Origin: CAZGLR01 sp964526635
Lineage (GTDB): Bacteria; Zixibacteria; MSB-5A5; GN15; JAAZOE01
Direction: 5' to 3'
Length of the DNA stretch: 26,799 bases
NCBI GenBank assembly: GCA_964526635.1
Contig: CAZGLR010000037.1
Location: 1 to 26,799, forward strand
Below, in pieces: positions 6,623 through 13,414 of this stretch; position 1 is the first letter of the stretch; every line of letters starts with the position of its first letter. The notes under the pieces are model-generated. The model was not told where the DNA came from. It made no database searches and saw only the letters and a program-made list of their open reading frames with translations. The position numbers and the translations under genes are program-made.

Positions 6623-8008
6623 TTAGCGGCGCTTACCGCCCGATGATCCACCGCTCTTGCGCGAACTTCCACTCGATTTACTTGATGATGACCCACCGCC
6701 GCGCTTCACGGAGCTACCGGATGAACCGCTCGATGATGACCCACTGCCGCGCTTCACGGAGCTACCGGATGAACCGCTCGATGATGACCCACTGCCGCGC
6801 TTCACGGAGCTACCGGATGAACGATCCGTTGATTTCGAACCGGTATCGCGCCGGATAGTGGTCGATTTGCGCGAAGTGCCCTCGGTTGATTTGCGACTCG
6901 ATGACTTATCGCGCGTTATCCCGCTGCTGCGTGAGGTTGTCGATTTCCGCGAATCCGAGCCGCGATAAATACCGCTGGACTTGGTCCGCTCCCGGCTGTC
7001 GGGATTGTAGGTCGAACGACTCTTGTCTCTGGACGTTGAATAACCTTCGTAGGTTTTTGTCCGCGCTGACCTGTAATCAGACCGGGTGCTCTTTACCTTG
7101 TACTCGGATCGCTTCAGGGAACTTCGATCGTATTTCTGCGCCTGCTGACGGATTTCCTTGTACCGGCTCTCGGTCGTTCGACTGGTCTTCACCTGGGTGC
7201 GCGTGATATGGTAGTAGTTGTGATTGTTAATATGGACCCGGTTCTCCCAGCAATAACCGTAGCGGTCGTAGATAGTTACCCAGTGCCAGCCCCAGTAAAT
7301 CCGGGGAATGTACAATGGCGCATAGCCGATGAAGATACCGTTGATATACACTTCGCCACCAAAGGGATAATCGACGTACACGGTTGTATAATCGGGGTAA
7401 TCCCACCAGTTCGTCGGCACATATACCGGCTTGTAGTAATTCTGCGGTTCTTTGACGTAAATTGACGCCCGGCTGTAGACACGCTCACAGGGATCCCAGC
7501 GACAGCCGAAATACCGCTGATTGACGTAGTCAATGAAATCATCGACGTCATCATTGGCGTTGTAATACTCCGGCGAGCGATAAGACCAATCAGGAATATC
7601 CATCCGGTCCCGTGACGCCACCGCCTGAATGTGCTCGATACCTTCCGGTCCATTGACCACCAGGTTAAAATCGGCCGATGGATGCGGCAGGGTATATACC
7701 TCGCCCGCCCGTATTTGGCCATCGTGCCAACGTTCCGTCGGATATAACAAGTTCAACTCACCGCGGGTATCGATACTGTAAATCGCAACATAGCAATCGT
7801 GGGAGGCCTGGAAGTAAATTGAAATCGATTCGCCTTCGTAATAGATGCCGTCTTCATGGTCAATCCACAGGTCAATATCGAATGCACCGTGATCGGAGTC
7901 GTCGGTCGGATAGTTGCGAATCAGATTTTCAGCCGCAGCCGTCGTGGCAAAGATGGCCAGAATAACTGCTGCCATCACCACTGCTGTTTTCAAGACCGAC
8001 TGTCTCAT
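6623..8008 (-). CDS. Exported DUF4384-type protein with PEGA-like domain and Ser/Arg-rich repeat tail
   Basis: The 461-residue product has a signal peptide (residues 1-26, ending TTAAA). Residues about 48-135 resemble DUF4384: YYEGESISIYFQASHDCYVA, then YSIDTRGELNLLYP, a surface domain of unknown role. A Tyr/Trp-rich middle follows, with a PEGA-like stretch (GGEVYINGIFIGYAPLYIP, about 218-236). From about 285 on the sequence is low-complexity, rich in Ser, Arg, Lys, Thr and Gly, very basic, with 16-residue repeats of the type SGSSVKRGSGSSSSGS near the end. The tail might bind an anionic polymer or the cell wall; that is inference. The ATG at 8008 is preceded by GGTGAT. DUF4384 and PEGA assignments are by eye and need a profile search. 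Confidence 0.75.
   Translation of the reverse strand: MRQSVLKTAVVMAAVILAIFATTAAAENLIRNYPTDDSDHGAFDIDLWIDHEDGIYYEGESISIYFQASHDCYVAIYSIDTRGELNLLYPTERWHDGQIRAGEVYTLPHPSADFNLVVNGPEGIEHIQAVASRDRMDIPDWSYRSPEYYNANDDVDDFIDYVNQRYFGCRWDPCERVYSRASIYVKEPQNYYKPVYVPTNWWDYPDYTTVYVDYPFGGEVYINGIFIGYAPLYIPRIYWGWHWVTIYDRYGYCWENRVHINNHNYYHITRTQVKTSRTTESRYKEIRQQAQKYDRSSLKRSEYKVKSTRSDYRSARTKTYEGYSTSRDKSRSTYNPDSRERTKSSGIYRGSDSRKSTTSRSSGITRDKSSSRKSTEGTSRKSTTIRRDTGSKSTDRSSGSSVKRGSGSSSSGSSGSSVKRGSGSSSSGSSGSSVKRGGGSSSSKSSGSSRKSGGSSGGKRR
6699..6822. repeat. 48-bp coding tandem repeat, about 2.6 units
   Basis: Units at 6699-6746 and 6747-6794 and a 28-base partial unit at 6795-6822 differ at one base (6699 side reads CCGCC before the first unit). 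The unit is 16 codons long and encodes the Ser/Gly/Lys/Arg repeat of the exported protein in the minus frame. The bases just before 6699 resemble the end of a further, decayed unit. Confidence 0.93.
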
Positions 8009-8036
8009 GAATTCATCACCGCCTTCCTGAGATTAA

Positions 8037-8058
8037 CCGGCAGGCTTATACCTGCCGG
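8037..8058. terminator. Stem-loop between lipoprotein gene and DUF4384-type gene
   Basis: Perfect 8-bp stem CCGGCAGG / CCTGCCGG with a six-base loop CTTATA. It lies 20 bases after the lipoprotein stop codon on the minus strand. Only a short TTAA follows on that strand, so termination may be partial, or the structure may sit in the leader of the next gene. Confidence 0.55.
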
Positions 8059-8077
8059 AGTATACGTATATATTTTA

Positions 8078-8914
8078 TTATGGTCCCTCGTTCGGAACTC
8101 GTGGTTTCAATTCGCGATTTGATGGATCTACCTGATACCCCCAGTCGAATATCAGCGAATCGCCGGCAATATGTGTTACACGGACTTTGGCAAAATGGTC
8201 AAACTCGGTCCAGAAAACATAGGTATGGCCGACTATCGCTTCTGCCCACTGATTCACCGACCAACCCGAATCGGCCGGCGGCGAGTAACTGATTTCGTCG
8301 AAATCCACAGTAAAGCCCATATCCTGAATATCTGTCAGGTTGGGATTAACCAAGTCATAGCGACCGGCATTGATATACCAGATACCGTCGAAACGCTCGA
8401 CATAGAAATCACAGGCACTACTGGTGTAGCCCACCAGCGTCTGCCCTTCGAAATCCCATCCGGCCAGACTTGGTGTCGTATTAAAGTCATATATAACCTG
8501 GCCGAATCCTTCCGGTCGCGGTGTGTCGAAGACATCCTCGTAGGACAAATCCGACTCGAAACCGTCGATATCAATCGAGGCCACTGCATAAAAGTACGTT
8601 TTGCCGTTGACCAGGTTGTCATCGACAAACTCATTGCCTGTCGTCTGCCCGATCGGCCAGTATGTCGTATATGGAGGCGTGTCGGAACGATATACTATGT
8701 AATTAGAAAAATCACCATGAATGTCCTCGACATGATTCCAGAAAATAAAGACTGTCTCGTCCCCGGTTACCGAATAGACACCCTGGGGTATCGGCGGCGC
8801 AACTTCTTCATCGATAAAAACAATCGTCTCATTGTTGTCTTCACACCCGGTGAGACTGATTGCGGCTATGCCGAGCATTGCCGCCAAAACCAGTATTTGC
8901 CTTATCGCTTTCAT
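8078..8914 (-). CDS. Lipoprotein with fibronectin type III-like domain
   Basis: The 278-residue product starts MKAIRQIL and has a lipoprotein signal with lipobox LTGC, lipidated Cys at residue 24. Residues about 35-130 look like a fibronectin type III domain as found in FCB surface proteins: VYSVTGDETVFIFWNHVED, SNYIVYRSDTPP, then GKTYFYAVASIDIDG, with the conserved W, Y and YAV. The C-terminal half (about 135-278) has no family I recognise; it contains several aromatic beta-strand-like segments (AGWDFEGQTLVGY, DGIWYINAGRYDL). A lipid-anchored surface or periplasmic protein is likely; its partner is unknown. The ATG at 8914 has a strong GGAGG five bases upstream, so an upstream in-frame start at 8950 is rejected. 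Confidence 0.78.
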   Translation of the reverse strand: MKAIRQILVLAAMLGIAAISLTGCEDNNETIVFIDEEVAPPIPQGVYSVTGDETVFIFWNHVEDIHGDFSNYIVYRSDTPPYTTYWPIGQTTGNEFVDDNLVNGKTYFYAVASIDIDGFESDLSYEDVFDTPRPEGFGQVIYDFNTTPSLAGWDFEGQTLVGYTSSACDFYVERFDGIWYINAGRYDLVNPNLTDIQDMGFTVDFDEISYSPPADSGWSVNQWAEAIVGHTYVFWTEFDHFAKVRVTHIAGDSLIFDWGYQVDPSNRELKPRVPNEGP

Positions 8915-9202
8915 ATAGGCCTCCATCAGTTCCTGCCTTTTCTTAAGCAACCTTTATGCCAACCCTCGAAGCCATTGCTATATCATTACTAAACAAAGAG
9001 ATACGCCGCCCTCGCCACCTTCCCGTCTTTGACCGCCGCACAATAATTGTGCTGAAAGATCCTGGGCATTTTGAACATGCCTACAAATAGTGCGTGATCA
9101 TAATTGATGGTTATCTCAGCTAACTCCTTATCACAGACAAAAAGACCTTGCATTGCAAGCCAAAAATGCATAGTAATTAAGTTTTTAGTTCAGGGAAACC
9201 AT
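8915..9202. promoter_or_regulatory. Divergent intergenic region with two palindromes
   Basis: Separates the minus-strand lipoprotein gene from plus-strand purD. It contains a perfect 15-base inverted repeat GCACAATAATTGTGC (9038-9052) and a perfect 11-base one TTGCATTGCAA (9148-9158), either of which could be an operator. I see no convincing sigma70 pair; TTGCAT at 9148 with TAGTAA at 9171 is the best but weak purD candidate. No gene is supported here. Confidence 0.4.
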
Positions 9203-10468
9203 ATGAAAATCCTCGTTGTTGGTTCCGGAGGGCGTGAACATGCGCTCGTCTGGAAATTAAAATCGTCTCCACTGGTCAAGACTATATATTGCGTGCCGGG
9301 TAATGATGGTATCGCCCAGATGGCCGAAACGGCACCTATTAAGCCGAATGATATCGAAGCCCTGGCCGATTTCGCGCAGGAAAAAAAGATCGATTTGACT
9401 GTCGTTGGCCCCGAATTACCCCTGGCCCTGGGTATTGTGGATCATTTTGAACAACTGGGGCTGCGTATCTTCGGGCCTACCAGGAAGGCCGCAGAAATAG
9501 AAAGCTCCAAAGCGTTTGCCAAAGAATTCATGCGCAAATACCACATCCCCACGGCCAGTTTCCGTATTTTTGAAAATCGGGATGACGCTCTGCAATTTGT
9601 CAAGACAGCGGCCTATCCGGTCTTTATCAAAGCCTCCGGACTGGCTGCCGGGAAAGGCGCTATTCTGGCTAACTCGGTCGACGAAGGCGTCACTATTATC
9701 GATCGCGTTATGGGTGACAAGATATTCGGCGATGCAGGCAATAAGGTCGTTATTGAAGAATGCCTGAGCGGTCCCGAGGTAACGGTGATGGCTTTTACCG
9801 ACGGCAAAACGATACTGCCGATGCTCTCGTCGCAGGATCACAAGCAGGTGTTCGAAGGCGACACGGGACCGAATACCGGCGGCATGGGCGCCTACTGCCC
9901 GACGAGAATCGTCACTGATCGCATGATGCAAACTATCCGCGAACAAATCCTTGAACCTGTAGTTGTCGGCCTTGATAACGAAGGTCGGACCTATAAGGGT
10001 ATCCTCTATGCCGGCCTGATGATTACATCCGTCGGCCCCAAGGTAATCGAATTCAACTGCCGTTTCGGAGATCCTGAGACCCAGGCGGTTCTCCCGCTGC
10101 TTGAATCCGATTTGGCTGATATTTTTATAGCCATTGTCGACGGCAACCTTAATATCATCACGCCCTCATGGAAAGACAAAGCCGCCGCCTGTGTTGTTAT
10201 GGCTTCCGGCGGCTATCCCGGAAAATACGATACCGGCATTCGTATCAACGGCTTGCGCACATACCGCGAAAATCACGCGTATATCTTTCATGCCGGGACA
10301 CGCAAAAACGGCGATATATGGGAAACTGCGGGCGGCCGGGTGCTGGGCATCACGGCTGTCAATTCAGATATAAAATCGGCTGTACAGGCAGCCTATCAGA
10401 CGGTTGAGCAGATTCATTTTGAGGGTGCTCATTATCGTAAGGACATCGCCTGGCAAGCCCTGAAGTAG
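9203..10468 (+). CDS. purD: Phosphoribosylamine--glycine ligase (GAR synthetase)
   Basis: Second enzyme of purine biosynthesis: joins phosphoribosylamine and glycine with ATP to give GAR. The 421-residue product starts MKILVVGSGGREHALVWKL, the N-domain signature, and carries the ATP-grasp elements PVFIKASGLAAGKGA (about residues 143-157), the PurD signature GPNTGGMGAY (about 223-232), FNCRFGDPETQA with metal-binding acidic residues, and the C-domain ASGGYPG and AGGRVLG. Length is normal. The ATG at 9203 has AGGGA seven bases upstream; an upstream in-frame ATG (9104) would add 33 residues not found in the family. It is followed eight bases later by purE, forming a small pur operon. Confidence 0.97.
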   Translation: MKILVVGSGGREHALVWKLKSSPLVKTIYCVPGNDGIAQMAETAPIKPNDIEALADFAQEKKIDLTVVGPELPLALGIVDHFEQLGLRIFGPTRKAAEIESSKAFAKEFMRKYHIPTASFRIFENRDDALQFVKTAAYPVFIKASGLAAGKGAILANSVDEGVTIIDRVMGDKIFGDAGNKVVIEECLSGPEVTVMAFTDGKTILPMLSSQDHKQVFEGDTGPNTGGMGAYCPTRIVTDRMMQTIREQILEPVVVGLDNEGRTYKGILYAGLMITSVGPKVIEFNCRFGDPETQAVLPLLESDLADIFIAIVDGNLNIITPSWKDKAAACVVMASGGYPGKYDTGIRINGLRTYRENHAYIFHAGTRKNGDIWETAGGRVLGITAVNSDIKSAVQAAYQTVEQIHFEGAHYRKDIAWQALK

Positions 10469-10476
10469 AGGATAAA

Positions 10477-10938
10477 ATGGAAAAACACGTGCTCATTCTA
10501 ACCGGGTCAACTTCGGATCAGGAATTCGCCGATACCGCCGCTGATATGCTCAAGAAGCTCGGAATCGGATGCGATATGATCGTCTCCTCAGCCCATCGTC
10601 ATCCGGCCAGAACGGCTAAACTGGCGACCGAGGCGGCTGAGAAAGGCTACAAAGTGATAATTTGCATGGCCGGAATGGCCGCTCATCTGCCGGGCGTAGT
10701 CGCCGCGCATACCCTTTTGCCGGTCATCGGCGTACCGCTTCCGGCGACCCTGGGCGGATTTGATTCGCTGCTGTCGATAGCTCAAATGCCGCCCGGAATC
10801 CCGGTGGCAACCGTGTCCACCGGTAAGGCCGGGGCCAAAAACAGCGCGGTGCTGGCCGCCCGCATTCTCGGACTGAGCGATGCGGATNNNNNNNNNNATA
10901 TTGCCCAACGGCATCGTGAATACCGCGAAGCGCTTTAA
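10477..10938 (+). CDS. purE: N5-carboxyaminoimidazole ribonucleotide mutase (class I PurE), with assembly gap
   Basis: Converts N5-CAIR to CAIR in purine synthesis. Visible signatures are the N-terminal LTGSTSDQEF, the catalytic-histidine loop SAHRHPART (His at residue 42), AGMAAHLPGVVAAHT and the C-terminal VSTGKAGAKNSAVLAARIL, all of class I type, which normally works with PurK (not in this window). GAGG precedes the ATG. Ten N (10888-10897) interrupt codons 138-141; the frame continues to a normal C-terminus (RHREYREAL). Family spacing suggests that fewer than ten bases are really missing. About 153 residues, slightly short but within the family. Confidence 0.93.
   Translation: MEKHVLILTGSTSDQEFADTAADMLKKLGIGCDMIVSSAHRHPARTAKLATEAAEKGYKVIICMAGMAAHLPGVVAAHTLLPVIGVPLPATLGGFDSLLSIAQMPPGIPVATVSTGKAGAKNSAVLAARILGLSDADXXXXIAQRHREYREAL
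10888..10897. other. Assembly gap (10 N) in purE
   Basis: Ten unknown bases between GCGGAT and ATATTGCC. The number is probably a placeholder, because joining the flanks with zero or one residue best matches PurE proteins as I recall them. Confidence 0.98.
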
Positions 10939-10944
10939 AAAAAA

Positions 10945-10975
10945 TTGCAGGAAAGTTCGTCTTCTCTTGTATAAA
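10945..10975 (+). promoter_or_regulatory. Weak promoter candidate for the TPR gene
   Basis: TTGCAG (10945-10950) and TATAAA (10970-10975, five of six consensus bases), but the spacer is 19 bases, longer than optimal. It lies 43 bases before the TPR gene start and would uncouple that gene from purDE. Confidence 0.35.
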
Positions 10976-11017
10976 GATTGTGATAACAGTAAATCCACAC
11001 CGGATTGGAGATATAAT

Positions 11018-11935
11018 ATGAAGACATGCCGCTCATTCGCACTTTTCCTTCTGTGCGCTTTCGTCCTGAGCGTGATATTCACTGTTCCGGCGATGGCGCA
11101 GGAAGAAACCGATTCTGAAACCGCTGTTAAGGCTAAAGAAAGTTTTAACATGGGGCTGGAAGCACAGAAAAACGGCAACGTTACTGAGGCTGCAACCTAT
11201 TACACGGCTGCCATCACTTCCGACCCGACCTTTGCCGACGCCTACCTCAATCGGGGCTCGATATACTTTCAGCAGGAACAGTATTCCAATGCCGAAGCCG
11301 ACTTCAAAAAAGCAACCGAACTCCAGCCTGAAGATCCCCTGAGCTGGTCAAATCTGGGCAAAGTCTATGTCGTGATCAACAAACGCGATGAAGCAATCAG
11401 CGCCTTCCAGGCAGCCCTGGACGCCGACAAACAATTCGCCGAAGCAAATAAAGAACTTGGCAAGTTATATTTCAAGAACAATCAATATGCCGAGGCTATA
11501 GCGGCTCTGGAAGCCTATGTTGCAGTTGATCCCCAGGACCAGTATTCCCACTATCTCCTGGGTATGGCGTATAAAAAGCAGAAAAATACAAACAAAGCCA
11601 TCGCCAGTTTCCAGAAGGCTCTCGAAATTGACCCGAATGATTTTGAATCACTCAATAATCTCGGATCGATTTACCTGACGCGCGGCAACTACGCCAATGC
11701 CATCGACTACTACGAGCGCGCCCTTAAAGTGAAGCCGAAAGAATATCGTACCGCCCGCAACCTGGCTATTGCCGTTCAGTCGCAGGATCCGGAAAACTAC
11801 GATGCCTCCATCGCGGCCTGGCAGCGTTTCATCAGTGTCGCCAAAAAGAACACCGATTCGCGCGCCCAGAAATTCATTGCCGAAGCGGAAAGCCTTATCA
11901 AACAGCTTGAAGACGCCAAAGCCATAGGCGGTTGA
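11018..11935 (+). CDS. Exported tetratricopeptide-repeat protein
   Basis: The 305-residue product has a signal peptide (residues 1-26, VPAMA before QEE) and then at least six consecutive TPR units with the usual W/L-G-Y-A-P pattern, for example SFNMGLEAQKNGNVTEAATY, YLNRGSIYFQQEQYSNAEAD, SNLGKVYVVINKRDEAISAF, HYLLGMAYKKQKNTNKAIAS and NNLGSIYLTRGNYANAIDY. A C-terminal helical part follows (AWQRFISVAKK, AESLIKQLEDA). TPR domains mediate protein-protein contacts; the partner cannot be read from the sequence. Periplasmic or outer-membrane-associated location is inferred. GGAG lies seven bases before the ATG. It follows purE by 79 bases, probably with its own promoter, and ends at a strong terminator. 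Confidence 0.85.
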   Translation: MKTCRSFALFLLCAFVLSVIFTVPAMAQEETDSETAVKAKESFNMGLEAQKNGNVTEAATYYTAAITSDPTFADAYLNRGSIYFQQEQYSNAEADFKKATELQPEDPLSWSNLGKVYVVINKRDEAISAFQAALDADKQFAEANKELGKLYFKNNQYAEAIAALEAYVAVDPQDQYSHYLLGMAYKKQKNTNKAIASFQKALEIDPNDFESLNNLGSIYLTRGNYANAIDYYERALKVKPKEYRTARNLAIAVQSQDPENYDASIAAWQRFISVAKKNTDSRAQKFIAEAESLIKQLEDAKAIGG

Positions 11936-11966
11936 TTGATCGCCACCACACAATAATCATCCAATA

Positions 11967-12003
11967 AAAAAACCCCGACGCCATAATAGCATCGGGGTTT
12001 TTT
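11967..12003. terminator. Bidirectional Rho-independent terminator
   Basis: Perfect 12-bp stem AAAAAACCCCGA / TCGGGGTTTTTT around a 13-base loop whose ends can add two further pairs (GC/GC) after one mismatch. It has a U-tract on either strand and lies between the convergent TPR gene (plus) and the triple-repeat protein gene (minus), so it serves both. Confidence 0.95.
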
Positions 12004-12022
12004 ACAGGTGCGCGAGAGAAGC

Positions 12023-13282
12023 TTATTTGAATTCGATCCGCTCGAAGGCATCCCATTCGATCATAATGATGTTATCCCGTTGATCAGGACGGTCAAGAAC
12101 ATAGATGCCCTTGTTTTCGTCATTGACATCGTTGGAGTCGCGCAGACGGAACTGGCGGCCATCCTGCAACGTCACCAGGCTGCTGCGTCGGGTCAGCTTT
12201 TCAATCGAACGGATTTGCTCGAAGGGAACATCGAACTCTACACCGCGGTAAGTACCGTCAAGAAGCTCCCAGCCAAACCGTTCGTCATCATCCCAGACGA
12301 TATATCCGCTGAACGTATCCCCGACTTCATCGTAGACCGTCGCCTCGAGCATCTTGCCGCCCTTAAAATCGTTATACGAGACATATGCCGAAGATGGCGG
12401 ATCCTTGATTTCCAGAACTTCGAATTCATCCCAATCGACGATCACGCGGCCCATGGCCGGATCGGATACCACGATACCACGATTACCGCTGTCCACGTCA
12501 TTGGAATCATCAAGCCGGAACTCCTTACCAGACTTCGTCACGATCAGCGAGGCCTGGGATGAAATCCGTTCGATACGGGCGATGTCTTCAAATTCGATTT
12601 TCCGTTTACGCCGCCCCTCACTGCCGTCGATTACGTCGGTGGTGAACATCTCATCCATATCCCAGCAGATCCAGCCGGTGAATTCTCCGGCGCGGGTGGT
12701 TGTGACGGTCCCGTAAATCCGCCGGCCGAAATTCGACTCCACATCGCCGCCGTCGAAAAATTCGATTTCTTCGATATCATACCAATCCAGTTCCAGTTCA
12801 CCCTGATCAGCGGTTTCGATGACAATTTCTCGAATACTGTTGCCGAAATCGGTTGAACCGCTGCGGAATTCAATAGTCTCACCATTTTTGATCTGGAGTT
12901 CGACAGCGTCGCCATTCATCGGGATCAGACGCTCAATATGTCCGAATGCAATCCCCGACTGCGACGAGGTGCCGCCGCCCCAGGCGGATTCGGAATAAAC
13001 CGTGATACCCATGAATTCAACTTTGCGCTCCCGCTCGCCATATTTTTTTCGGCGTGAATTATCCCGGGAATATTTTTCCACGCTTTCGCGGTCCTTGTTG
13101 CCATCAAGAATATCATCCCAGGAGGCCTCATTTTTATCCCACCGTATCGGGCCTTCAAGAATATCTCCCCGATCGGTTGTGATACGGCCATAGATCCGGC
13201 CCCGCTCGGCCATCGCTGAGGAAGCCAAAAGGAGTGCTATCACCAGCACCGCCAGTCCGAGATGTGTCTTTTTCCCAGTCAT
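12023..13282 (-). CDS. Exported protein with three repeats of an unrecognised module
   Basis: The 419-residue product has a signal peptide (about 1-26, SSAMA before ERG). The rest consists of three copies of a module of 120-130 residues, starting near RIYGRITTDRGDILEGPIRW, RIYGTVTTTRAGEFTGWICW and MLEATVYDEVGDTFSGYIVW. Each copy goes on to an acidic D-[ILV]-[IL]-DG turn, an I-x-[RS]-I segment, then KSGKEFRLDDSNDVDSGNRG-like and WDEFEVLEIK-like segments; copies two and three share a nearly identical F-R-L-x-D-S-N-D-V stretch. The pattern is beta-rich. I recognise no family and assign no function. The ATG at 13282 has GAGG five bases upstream; a GTG two codons earlier is an alternative. Confidence 0.8.
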   Translation of the reverse strand: MTGKKTHLGLAVLVIALLLASSAMAERGRIYGRITTDRGDILEGPIRWDKNEASWDDILDGNKDRESVEKYSRDNSRRKKYGERERKVEFMGITVYSESAWGGGTSSQSGIAFGHIERLIPMNGDAVELQIKNGETIEFRSGSTDFGNSIREIVIETADQGELELDWYDIEEIEFFDGGDVESNFGRRIYGTVTTTRAGEFTGWICWDMDEMFTTDVIDGSEGRRKRKIEFEDIARIERISSQASLIVTKSGKEFRLDDSNDVDSGNRGIVVSDPAMGRVIVDWDEFEVLEIKDPPSSAYVSYNDFKGGKMLEATVYDEVGDTFSGYIVWDDDERFGWELLDGTYRGVEFDVPFEQIRSIEKLTRRSSLVTLQDGRQFRLRDSNDVNDENKGIYVLDRPDQRDNIIMIEWDAFERIEFK

Positions 13283-13327
13283 AGTCACCTCGCTTTCTCG
13301 TGATCATCATTTGCCTATATGATGTCA

Positions 13328-13356
13328 GTAATACGACGATGGTTGCCACGCCACAA
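13328..13356 (-). promoter_or_regulatory. Weak promoter candidate for the triple-repeat gene
   Basis: Minus strand TTGTGG (13351-13356), 17-base spacer, TATTAC (13328-13333). Spacing is ideal but the -35 is poor. It lies about 45 bases upstream of the start codon in the 132-base gap that precedes the gene; nothing else is visible in that gap. Confidence 0.35.
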
Positions 13357-13414
13357 GACTTAATTCCGGAATATTTCGATAAGATGTTGCCGCGTTGGAT
13401 GATCGCGAGACAGC

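Noticed and set aside
6508..6696. Minus-strand frame covering the 3' end of the DUF4384-type gene and the following gap
   Set aside because: It reads the repeat-rich gene out of frame and continues into non-coding stem-loops; no start signal supports it.
6699..6822. Direct repeats that might suggest a CRISPR array
   Set aside because: Units are contiguous with no unique spacers, are a multiple of three bases, and encode the repetitive protein tail.
8989..9171. 60-codon minus-strand frame upstream of the lipoprotein gene
   Set aside because: No ribosome site, no family resemblance, and it spans the palindromes of a divergent intergenic region; I treat it as non-coding.
9104..9202. Upstream in-frame start for purD
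   Set aside because: The extra 33 residues lack family similarity, and the ATG at 9203 with AGGGA gives the canonical MKILVVGSGGREHA start.
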